Of a DNA stretch of 6,924 bases, positions 1 to 5,085 are shown one piece after another. The first letter of the stretch is position 1. Each line of letters opens with the position of its first letter. The stretch is taken from positions 1 to 6,924 of the forward strand of contig JAPLZS010000057.1 in assembly GCA_026394915.1 (NCBI GenBank). Reading direction: 5' to 3'. Position numbers and translations under genes: made by a program. Under the pieces are notes generated by a model that did not search any database, was not told where the DNA came from, and saw only the letters and a list, made by a program, of their open reading frames with translations. Origin of the DNA: Candidatus Woesearchaeota archaeon. GTDB taxonomy: Archaea; Nanobdellota; Nanobdellia; Woesearchaeales; UBA12501.

Positions 1-1
1 T

Positions 2-1066
2 GTCTGCCTGCATGCATTCCTTGACGGAAGAGACGCTCCCCAGAAATCTGCAGAGAAATATCTCAAAGATACAGAAAAAAGATTGAAAGGAATCGGAGAG
101 ATCGCTACAATCTCAGGAAGATATTATGCAATGGACAGGGACCATAGATGGGAGAGGACAGAGAAAGCATACAACTGCATTGTGAATGCAGACGGGATCT
201 ATGCAAAAAGCGCTCTGCAGGGACTTAATGAAGCTTACAGGAGAGGGGAGACAGATGAATTTGTGAGCCCCACTTTGACTTCTTCTTCGTACATGGGGAT
301 AAAAGATGGAGACTCTGTTATATTCTTCAATTTCAGAGAAGACAGGGCAAGGCAATTGTCTCATGCCCTTGTTGATGAATCCTTCATGGATTTCAGGAGA
401 GTTAAGAAGGATATCCATCTGCTCACAATGGTTGATTATGAAAAGGGCATGAAAGCGAGCGCAGCATACACAAGGCATACTGTTGAGAACATCCTTGGAG
501 AGATGATCAGCAAGAATAAGATGAAGCAGCTTAGGATTTCAGAGACAGAGAAATATGCCCACGTCACATTCTTCACAAATGATTCAAGGGAGAATCCGTT
601 CCCAGGAGAGGACAGGATAATGATTCCATCCCCTAAAGTCGCGACCTATGACCTGAAGCCAGAGATGAGCGCTTATGAAGTCAAGGATGAAGTCGTGAAG
701 CAGATAAGATCAAAGAAATACAATCTGATGATCATAAACTTCGCAAACGGAGACATGGTCGGCCACTCAGGGATGCTTGATGCTGCGATAAAGGCAGTTG
801 AGGTGGTTGACAAGTGTGTCGGAGAGGTTGTGAAAGAGGTTCTTGCGATTGACGGAGCTGCAATAATAATAGGCGACCATGGCAACTGCGAGGAGATGTC
901 TGGACCTCATGCAACAACCCACACAACAAATCCTGTTCCTTTCATGCTTGTGTCAAACTATAAATACTCTATAAAAAAGAAAGGGGCGCTGTGCAATGTG
1001 GCTCCTACAATCCTCACTCTGCTTGGGCTGAAGAGGCCGAAGGAGATGAAGTATAGCATGATATGA
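2..1066 (+). CDS. gpmI: 2,3-bisphosphoglycerate-independent phosphoglycerate mutase, C-terminal part (5' end outside window)
   Basis: Interconverts 3- and 2-phosphoglycerate in glycolysis/gluconeogenesis with two Mn/Zn-type metal ions, in the cytoplasm. The frame is open from the left edge, so about 355 residues of a family of roughly 510 are visible; the in-frame TTG at 83 is not the real start because HAFLDGRD, a family motif, lies before it. Counting from the first full codon, I see the substrate-binding Arg10-Asp11 (DGRD), Arg40 and Arg46 (GRYYAMDRD), Arg112 and Arg115 (NFREDR), the Lys184 region (ETEKYAHV), and metal ligands Asp251 and His255 (NGDMVGH), Asp292-His293 (GDHGN) and His307 (THTTNP). 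The spacing agrees with the characterised Geobacillus enzyme. The phosphorylated serine and the first metal aspartate lie upstream, outside the window. The ending KYSMI fits the family C terminus. Many archaea use the distinct ApgM family instead. No key residue is missing in the visible part. Confidence 0.96.
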   Translation, partial: VCLHAFLDGRDAPQKSAEKYLKDTEKRLKGIGEIATISGRYYAMDRDHRWERTEKAYNCIVNADGIYAKSALQGLNEAYRRGETDEFVSPTLTSSSYMGIKDGDSVIFFNFREDRARQLSHALVDESFMDFRRVKKDIHLLTMVDYEKGMKASAAYTRHTVENILGEMISKNKMKQLRISETEKYAHVTFFTNDSRENPFPGEDRIMIPSPKVATYDLKPEMSAYEVKDEVVKQIRSKKYNLMIINFANGDMVGHSGMLDAAIKAVEVVDKCVGEVVKEVLAIDGAAIIIGDHGNCEEMSGPHATTHTTNPVPFMLVSNYKYSIKKKGALCNVAPTILTLLGLKRPKEMKYSMI

Positions 1067-1087
1067 TGCTGATTTATTCAAGGTTAA

Positions 1088-1135
1088 TTCAGTAATAAAA
1101 TGGGATTTATAAATAACTACCAAAAAGTTACTGAA
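1088..1135. repeat. 8-bp inverted repeat flanking a TATA-like motif
   Basis: TTCAGTAA (1088-1095) and TTACTGAA (1128-1135) are perfect reverse complements separated by 32 bases. Between them lies the palindrome ATTTATAAAT (1105-1114), which could serve as a TATA box. The arms do not extend further. The layout could be a regulator site around a distal promoter, or chance in AT-rich DNA. There is no T tract right after the second arm, so it is not a classical terminator. Confidence 0.35.
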
Positions 1136-1146
1136 AAACCAAAAGA

Positions 1147-1155
1147 TTTATATAT
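1147..1155 (+). promoter_or_regulatory. TATA box for the MNT/HEPN cassette
   Basis: TTTATATAT preceded by the A-rich stretch AAAAACCAAAAGA, which would fit an archaeal BRE-TATA pair. A start site about 26 bases downstream would fall near 1177, inside the TTCCAATTGGAA palindrome, giving a leader of about 24 bases with no Shine-Dalgarno motif. The T-rich repeat at 1164-1175 is an alternative box that would place the start within a few bases of the ATG. Not proven. Confidence 0.55.
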
Positions 1156-1163
1156 CAATGGTG

Positions 1164-1196
1164 CTTTTTTATTCCAATTGGAACTTTTTTATTCCA
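1164..1196. promoter_or_regulatory. Operator-like tandem direct repeat with central palindrome
   Basis: CTTTTTTATTCCA occurs twice without a mismatch, at 1164-1176 and 1184-1196, so the period is 20 bases, close to two helical turns. Between and overlapping them is a perfect 12-base palindrome, TTCCAATTGGAA (1172-1183). The array ends four bases before the start codon of a winged-HTH protein and covers the predicted transcription start, the place where an autorepressor would act. An alternative reading is that the two T6 tracts stop transcription coming from gpmI. Confidence 0.5.
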
Positions 1197-1200
1197 CAAA

Positions 1201-1764
1201 ATGCTATTTCACCAATATATGGAAAGGGTATTCGGAAGCAAAGTAAAGGTCAAGATACTTAGGGCCATGTTAAGATTTTCCGGAAAAACCTTTACTGCAA
1301 GAGAATTAGCTGATCTTATCAAAGTATCTCATACGCCAGTCCTGAAATCAATGGACGATCTGCAGGGGATGAACCTAATCACGATAGAGAAGCATGGGAC
1401 AGCAAACTTATTAAGGCTCAATAGAAACTCTGCCTTGTATAATCATCTGAAAAAGGCGTTTACTATGGAAACCCAGACAATTGATGATTTAAAAGAAGTT
1501 TTTTCAGATATATCCGCAGTATCAATTGCCCTGTTTGGCAGCATTGCAAAAGAGGAAGATATAGATCTGCTTGTGATAAGCAATAATAAAAGAGATGCAA
1601 GGAATGTTCTGATTGAAAAGCAAGAGCATATATCAAAAACCTTCGGCAATGTATTGAGACCATATATAATCACTGAGAAGGAATTCAGAAAAAAAAGAAA
1701 TTCAAGATTGATCATGGATATAATCAAGAACCATATCATGGTCAAAGGAGCCAGATTAGAATGA
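1201..1764 (+). CDS. Winged-HTH / minimal nucleotidyltransferase (MNT) fusion, candidate antitoxin-regulator
   Basis: 187 residues in two parts. Residues about 8-75 form a winged helix: helix 2 TARELADLI (32-40), a recognition helix around SHTPVLKSMDDLQ (43-55), and a wing at 59-74. Residues about 104-187 are a Pol-beta-like nucleotidyltransferase with LFGS (111-114) and DID (120-122). In catalytic MNTs the motif is usually GSX10DXD; here only five residues separate GS from DID, so the loop is short. Where many MNTs have a third aspartate just before the ILTxxEF strand, this protein has LRPYIITEKEF, with Arg153 at the likely position. I infer weak or no transferase activity. The start at 1201 is the first ATG; Met7 (1219) is possible. 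The gene shares ATGA with the HEPN gene, so the two are probably translated together. By family knowledge MNT proteins neutralise HEPN RNases; the HTH suggests this one also represses its own promoter. It is AT-rich compared with its flanks. Confidence 0.8.
   Translation: MLFHQYMERVFGSKVKVKILRAMLRFSGKTFTARELADLIKVSHTPVLKSMDDLQGMNLITIEKHGTANLLRLNRNSALYNHLKKAFTMETQTIDDLKEVFSDISAVSIALFGSIAKEEDIDLLVISNNKRDARNVLIEKQEHISKTFGNVLRPYIITEKEFRKKRNSRLIMDIIKNHIMVKGARLE
1745..1750 (+). promoter_or_regulatory. Shine-Dalgarno site of the HEPN gene
   Basis: AAGGAG inside the end of the MNT gene, ten bases before the overlapping ATG. It contrasts with the absence of such a motif before the first gene of the cassette, as expected where the first gene is read from a short or absent leader and the second by internal initiation. 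Confidence 0.6.
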
Positions 1765-2159
1765 AAACAAGAGCTGTCAGCAAGCCATTATCCAGGAATT
1801 ATCTAAGAAAGGCAGAAGAATATTCCAATGCGATGAATAATGAATTCTCAAATCAGAGATGGAATTCCTGTGTCTTGAATGCCATTCACTGCGGGATAAG
1901 CGCAGCAGACGCTTTGACCATATTTTTCAAAGGCGTGAGGCATGCAGGCGAAAGGCATGAAGAGGTCATAAATCTGCTGCAGACCCTGGATCTTGACAAA
2001 AATATCCTTGGGAACAAAACAAAGCAGCTTCTTGGTCTGCTGGATGTCAAGAATTCAGCAGAATACGAGGAAAAGCTGACTAATGAGAGCGGCGCTCTTA
2101 CAGCTGTAAAAAACGCAGAGAGATTCTTTAGCTGGGTGAAAGAAGTTTTAAAGGAGTGA
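1761..2159 (+). CDS. HEPN-domain protein, candidate RNase toxin of the MNT/HEPN pair
   Basis: 132 residues, predicted all-helical. The first part (YLRKAEEYSNAM..., NQRWNSCVLNAIHCGISAADAL) has the two-helix pattern of HEPN proteins in which a small residue-rich second helix follows RW. Arg60-X5-His66 (RHAGERH) fits the RX4-6H signature linked to RNA cleavage in HEPN RNases. In studied MNT/HEPN pairs a tyrosine follows (RX4HXY) and is AMPylated by the partner; here that position is Glu68, so this inactivation route looks unavailable. The last helix (ALTAVKNAERFFSWVKEVL) is typical. The start overlaps the stop of the MNT gene (ATGA), and AAGGAG (1745-1750) lies ten bases upstream as a ribosome site, which supports the start. 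Function as a toxin is inferred from partnership; it could instead be a regulatory HEPN protein resembling the SAV_6107 type. Confidence 0.78.
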   Translation: MKTRAVSKPLSRNYLRKAEEYSNAMNNEFSNQRWNSCVLNAIHCGISAADALTIFFKGVRHAGERHEEVINLLQTLDLDKNILGNKTKQLLGLLDVKNSAEYEEKLTNESGALTAVKNAERFFSWVKEVLKE

Positions 2160-2184
2160 AAGTGCAGCAGACTTTATAATTGTA

Positions 2185-2211
2185 AATATTGTTCCATGAT
2201 ACTGCAATATT
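2185..2211. repeat. 7-bp inverted repeat after the HEPN gene
   Basis: AATATTG (2185-2191) and CAATATT (2205-2211) are perfect reverse complements with a 13-base spacer, in the 93-base gap before the helicase gene. The stem would be weak and is not followed directly by a T tract. It may be a protein site, part of a terminator for the cassette, or chance. The rest of this gap holds a second AT-rich TTTATAAT (2173-2180) and the helicase TATA box. Confidence 0.25.
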
Positions 2212-2223
2212 CTCATCATAATC

Positions 2224-2235
2224 TTTTTATATAAT
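2224..2235 (+). promoter_or_regulatory. TATA box of the Hel308-like gene, leaderless type
   Basis: TTTTTATATAAT, centred about 24 bases before the ATG at 2253. With the usual archaeal TATA-to-start distance, transcription would begin at or next to the start codon, giving a leaderless mRNA; no Shine-Dalgarno motif is present. An intact-looking promoter argues against calling the short helicase gene dead. Confidence 0.6.
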
Positions 2236-2252
2236 GGGACAAATTTAGCATT

Positions 2253-2927
2253 ATGACACTTCAATCGCTCAAGCACATGCTTCCGATAGACTTGTACTCT
2301 GTGCTGGAAGGCTATGGCATAAACGAGCTCAGGCCTGCCCAGAGAAAAGCGATACAGGCAGGCCTTCTCGAAGGAAAGAATCTTCTTGTGTGCACTCCGA
2401 CAGCATCAGGCAAGACTCTCATTGCAGAGCTTGCTGCAGTCTCTTCAATCATAAACAGGCAGGGAAAGTGCATCTATATTGTGCCTCTCAAATCCCTTGC
2501 AACAGAGAAGCACCGCGAGTTCAGCAAGAAATACGGAAAACTGTTCAAGATAGCTCTCTCGATCGGAGACATTGATTCAGCTGACCCTTATCTCAAGAAT
2601 TATGATATGATAATCGCAACGTCTGAAAAGGTTGATTCTCTCATAAGGCACAGGGCAGACTGGCTCAGGGACATAAAAGTTGTTGTAGTGGATGAGATAC
2701 ATCTGCTGAATGATCCTGGCAGAGGGCCTACGCTTGAGATACTCCTGACAATAATAAGGAAGCTGCTCAAGAATGTGCAGATAATAGGCCTGAGCGCAAC
2801 AATCGGGAATCCAAAAGAACTGGCAGAATGGCTCGATGCAGAGCTTGTCATGGATGACTGGAGGCCTGTCGAGCTGAGAAAGGGCATTTATTTTGATGGG
2901 AAGATAGAATTCAAGCAGTCCAAGTGA
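2253..2927 (+). CDS. Hel308-type superfamily 2 helicase, RecA domain 1 only (truncated or split)
   Basis: Hel308 unwinds DNA at stalled replication forks and is usually about 700 residues: two RecA domains, a winged helix, a ratchet domain and a helix-loop-helix. This frame is 224 residues and holds only the first RecA domain. Visible motifs: the Q-like ELRPAQ (25-30), Walker A TPTASGKT (48-55), motif Ia VPLKSLA (77-83), motif Ib ATSEKVD (122-128), Walker B DEIH (147-150), motif III LSATIGNP (180-187), then AEWLDAELV and WRPVELRKGI, typical of Hel308/Ski2-like proteins just before domain 2. It ends KIEFKQSK and a TGA; motifs IV-VI and everything after are missing. Neither other forward frame continues the helicase. 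There are no internal stops. Alone it could bind ATP but should not be a working helicase. Either a rearrangement removed the rest, or the second half is encoded elsewhere. The homology is clear; the state of the gene is open. Confidence 0.85.
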   Translation: MTLQSLKHMLPIDLYSVLEGYGINELRPAQRKAIQAGLLEGKNLLVCTPTASGKTLIAELAAVSSIINRQGKCIYIVPLKSLATEKHREFSKKYGKLFKIALSIGDIDSADPYLKNYDMIIATSEKVDSLIRHRADWLRDIKVVVVDEIHLLNDPGRGPTLEILLTIIRKLLKNVQIIGLSATIGNPKELAEWLDAELVMDDWRPVELRKGIYFDGKIEFKQSK

Positions 2928-2977
2928 TTATTGCTGTTTACTTTTATGGATTATTCATTCTTATTATTCATTTTTCT
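2928..2977 (+). terminator. T-rich convergent intergenic, possible terminator
   Basis: About 40 bases separate the helicase stop from the end of the oppositely directed gene. On the + strand the stretch is rich in T runs and ends in CATTTTTC (2969-2976). TTATTCATT occurs at 2951-2959 and 2964-2972. Archaeal RNA polymerase often stops at T-rich DNA without a hairpin, so this fits termination of the + strand gene. The opposite strand is A-rich here, so it does not explain termination of the - strand gene. Confidence 0.4.
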
Positions 2978-3558
2978 ATGCCGACGCTTTTCAGGAATGC
3001 TGTTGCATCGAATGCGCCTGACATCGGGAACTCAAAATCACTCTCTGGAACATCTGCATTCACGCACACAACCCCTTCTGGATTTGTGCTGTTGAGGAGC
3101 TCGGACTCAGACATTATAGGCCTTGACATCTGCTTCTCGGATATCTTCATGTCAGGAGCATAATCAAACCTGAGCCATTTCTGGTAAGTATTGGAATATA
3201 TGTATGCATAACTTCCTTCAATGAAAGAAGCAAAGTTCTGATTGCCCCAGATCACATCCTCTCTTATCCTGCCGGACTTGACTTTCAATGACATCGGGCC
3301 AAAAGAGGTATTTATTGCGCAGATATATCCATCTTTTTCCTTGAGGACTTTCTCAAGCAGCATCGGTTTCTGGCCAGAATCAATCCCTGCCTGCACAGCA
3401 GATATTCCGCTGCTGACAGGAGTGCCTTTCACATTATCCTGGGAGCCGATGCTTATCATCATCTTTTCCTGCTTTGTCTTGCAATGGGAGAATGCAGCTG
3501 CTGCAAATATGATCAGAAGTATTATGCTTACTACATAGACGCTGTTCCTCTTTTTCAT
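2968..3558 (-). CDS. Secreted or membrane-anchored protein of unknown function
   Basis: 196 residues. The N terminus is MKKRN followed by a hydrophobic stretch at about 7-24 (VYVVSIILLIIFAAAAF), a signal peptide or single membrane anchor, so the rest should lie outside the cytoplasmic membrane. Cys26 follows FSH, which is not a good lipobox. Residues 30-70 are polar and probably a linker. The compact part (about 75-185) is beta-rich: YICAINTSFGPMSLKVKSGRIRED, then SYAYIYSNTYQKWLRFDY, then VVCVNADVPESDFEFP. Cys80 and Cys165 could form a disulfide. The rhythm of 'short strand, G, xxxKVxxGRIRxD, aromatic YxYIYS, KW' loosely recalls LolA/DUF4412-like beta proteins, but I do not recognise the family with confidence. 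It has its own promoter, separate from ftsY upstream, and converges on the helicase gene. No enzyme motif is visible. Confidence 0.75.
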   Translation of the reverse strand: MKKRNSVYVVSIILLIIFAAAAFSHCKTKQEKMMISIGSQDNVKGTPVSSGISAVQAGIDSGQKPMLLEKVLKEKDGYICAINTSFGPMSLKVKSGRIREDVIWGNQNFASFIEGSYAYIYSNTYQKWLRFDYAPDMKISEKQMSRPIMSESELLNSTNPEGVVCVNADVPESDFEFPMSGAFDATAFLKSVGIEK

Positions 3559-3580
3559 AGGGAAAACTAATTGTCAGAGA

Positions 3581-3594
3581 TATATAAATATTTA
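3581..3594 (-). promoter_or_regulatory. TATA box of the secreted-protein gene, leaderless type
   Basis: On the - strand the region reads AAACCTAAATATTTATATA, with TTTATATA (3581-3588) centred about 26 bases before the start codon at 3558. This predicts a leaderless message; no ribosome site lies between. It sits in the 65-base gap after ftsY, so the gene can be expressed apart from the eif6-pfdA-ftsY unit. Confidence 0.6.
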
Positions 3595-3623
3595 GGTTTG
3601 ATCAAGAATATTATGCAAGAGGA

Positions 3624-5027
3624 TTATGCCAGCCCTATATTCTCCATTATGATCTTCTTGTCGAACTCCCTGAGGTCTTCGTATTCCTGGCCCATGCCTA
3701 TGAAGATTATGGGCTTGCCAGTCACATAGCTCACAGAGACAGCTGCCCCGCCCTTCTCATCAACATCTGCTTTTGTGAGGACAATGCCGTCAATGCCTAT
3801 TGCATCGTTGAATGCCTTGGCCTGCTCAACGCAGTCATTTCCTGTTATGGATTCTCCTATGAAGATCTTGAGATCAGGCTTTGAGACCCTGACAATCTTC
3901 TTCATCTCATCCATGAGATTTGAGTTTGAGTGCTGCCTTCCTGCAGTATCTATGAGCACGACATCCAGCTTCTTTGCCTCTGCATATCTTATTGCGTCGA
4001 ATGCCACAGATGCGGGATCAGAGCCATAATCATGCTTTATGACCTTTACGCCAAGCCTGCTGCCATGCTCTTCAAGCTGCTGTATTGCTGCTGCCCTGAA
4101 AGTGTCAGCTGCTGCAATGACCGGCTTTAGCTTGTTGTTCTGAATAAGCTTTGCGACCTTTGCTATGGTGGTTGTCTTTCCAGAGCCATTCACTCCGACA
4201 AACACGATTATATAAGGCTTCTTCTCCTTTATGTTTTTTATCAGGTTTATTTTCTTCACATCAAACAATGAGCTTATGGAATCATGAAGCGATGTGATGA
4301 CATAATCCTCAAACTTTCCTCTTGGGATCTTCTTGTCAACAATGCTCTTCCTGAGATCCTCTTTTATCTTCTCTACAACCTCGACAGCGATATTGCTCTC
4401 GAACATGGCCATCTCCAACTCAGAGAACATGTCCTCGAATTTGCTGTCAGACAAGGTCTTTGTGGTGACAGCCTCCTTAAGCCTTCCGAAGAATCCCTTT
4501 TTCTCTTCTTTCTCCTCTTCTATCTCTTTTTCTTCTGCCTCTTCTTCTGCTTCTTCCTCTTCCTTTATTTCTTCTTCCTTTGCTTCTTTTTCTGTTTCTT
4601 CTATCGCTTCTTCCTTTTCCTCTTTTCCTGCAAACCTTTGCTTAAGCCTTCCGAAGAACCCTTTTTTCTCTTCTTTTTCCGGTTCTTCTTCTGCCTCTGC
4701 TTCCTCAGATTCTTCCTCTTCTTTAGGTTCTTCTTTCTCTGCTTCTTCCTGCCCCTCTATCTCTTTTTCTTCTTCAGCTTCTCTTATCTTCCCTTCTTTC
4801 CTGGGCTTATTTGCCTCTGGCTTTCTCTTCTCTCCTTTCTTTTTTTCAGAGGCTTTTGCCTCTTTTGACTTTGTCTCTTTCTTCGGCTTTTCCTTCTCTT
4901 GCTTTTTAGGGGATTTCTTCCTCTCTTCTTTCAGCTTTGGAGCTTTGACTTCCTCTGCCTCCTCTTCTGCCTTCTTGGAGAATATGGATATTGCTTTCTT
5001 CAGCTTGTCCTTGAGAAATCCGAACAT
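3624..5027 (-). CDS. ftsY: Signal recognition particle receptor FtsY with long charged A domain
   Basis: GTPase that docks SRP-ribosome complexes at the membrane. 467 residues; the NG core begins near residue 178. The N domain is about 185-265. GTPase motifs: GVNGSGKT (278-285), DTFRAAA (308-314), DTAGRQ (360-365), TKAD (418-421) and GMGQ (444-447), all intact. Before the core lies about 175 residues of A domain: an amphipathic start (MFGFLKDKLKKAISIF), a Lys-rich block (28-80; by hand count 25 basic, 10 acidic) and a Glu-rich block (81-175; about 50 acidic, 17 basic). EKEEKKGFFGRLK occurs identically at 117-129 and 172-184; the second copy is at the A/N border, where bacterial FtsY has a lipid-binding helix (KxGFFxRLK in E. 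coli). The start at 5027 is fixed by an in-frame stop at 5052-5054 with no other start codon between. A weak ribosome site, AGAGGG (5035-5040), lies seven bases upstream. It follows pfdA by 58 bases with no clear TATA box, so co-transcription is likely. Confidence 0.97.
   Translation of the reverse strand: MFGFLKDKLKKAISIFSKKAEEEAEEVKAPKLKEERKKSPKKQEKEKPKKETKSKEAKASEKKKGEKRKPEANKPRKEGKIREAEEEKEIEGQEEAEKEEPKEEEESEEAEAEEEPEKEEKKGFFGRLKQRFAGKEEKEEAIEETEKEAKEEEIKEEEEAEEEAEEKEIEEEKEEKKGFFGRLKEAVTTKTLSDSKFEDMFSELEMAMFESNIAVEVVEKIKEDLRKSIVDKKIPRGKFEDYVITSLHDSISSLFDVKKINLIKNIKEKKPYIIVFVGVNGSGKTTTIAKVAKLIQNNKLKPVIAAADTFRAAAIQQLEEHGSRLGVKVIKHDYGSDPASVAFDAIRYAEAKKLDVVLIDTAGRQHSNSNLMDEMKKIVRVSKPDLKIFIGESITGNDCVEQAKAFNDAIGIDGIVLTKADVDEKGGAAVSVSYVTGKPIIFIGMGQEYEDLREFDKKIIMENIGLA
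4476..4680 (-). repeat. Internal direct repeat in ftsY (two 40-base copies)
   Basis: 4476-4515 and 4641-4680 match at 37 of 40 bases by eye and are offset by 165 bases, exactly 55 codons. The three differences leave the 13 residues EKEEKKGFFGRLK unchanged. The copies lie in a long purine-rich stretch (- strand), which could promote slippage or unequal exchange. Confidence 0.85.
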
Positions 5028-5085
5028 TTTATTGCCCTCTTTTGCTGTTTTTTATCTTGCTTGCTTGTTGCGTTCATCTGATCAA

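Noticed and set aside
83..85. TTG as the start codon of gpmI
   Set aside because: Family motif HAFLDGRD lies upstream in the same frame, so the gene starts outside the window.
1055..1070. Hairpin AGCAT/ATGCT over the gpmI stop codon as terminator
   Set aside because: Only five base pairs with a six-base loop and no following T tract.
2890..2927. Split intein at the end of the helicase fragment
   Set aside because: The C-terminal end KIEFKQSK has no intein N-terminal block; no Cys or Ser-led splicing motif is seen.
2880..3010. Frameshift as the reason for the short helicase
   Set aside because: Both other forward frames after 2880 were read; neither gives domain 2 sequence such as motif IV, only hydrophobic or Cys-rich residues from T-rich DNA and the complement of the next gene.
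3478..3500. Lipoprotein signal at Cys26 of the exported protein
   Set aside because: The residues before Cys (A-F-S-H) do not fit a lipobox, which needs Leu-like at -3 and a small residue at -1.
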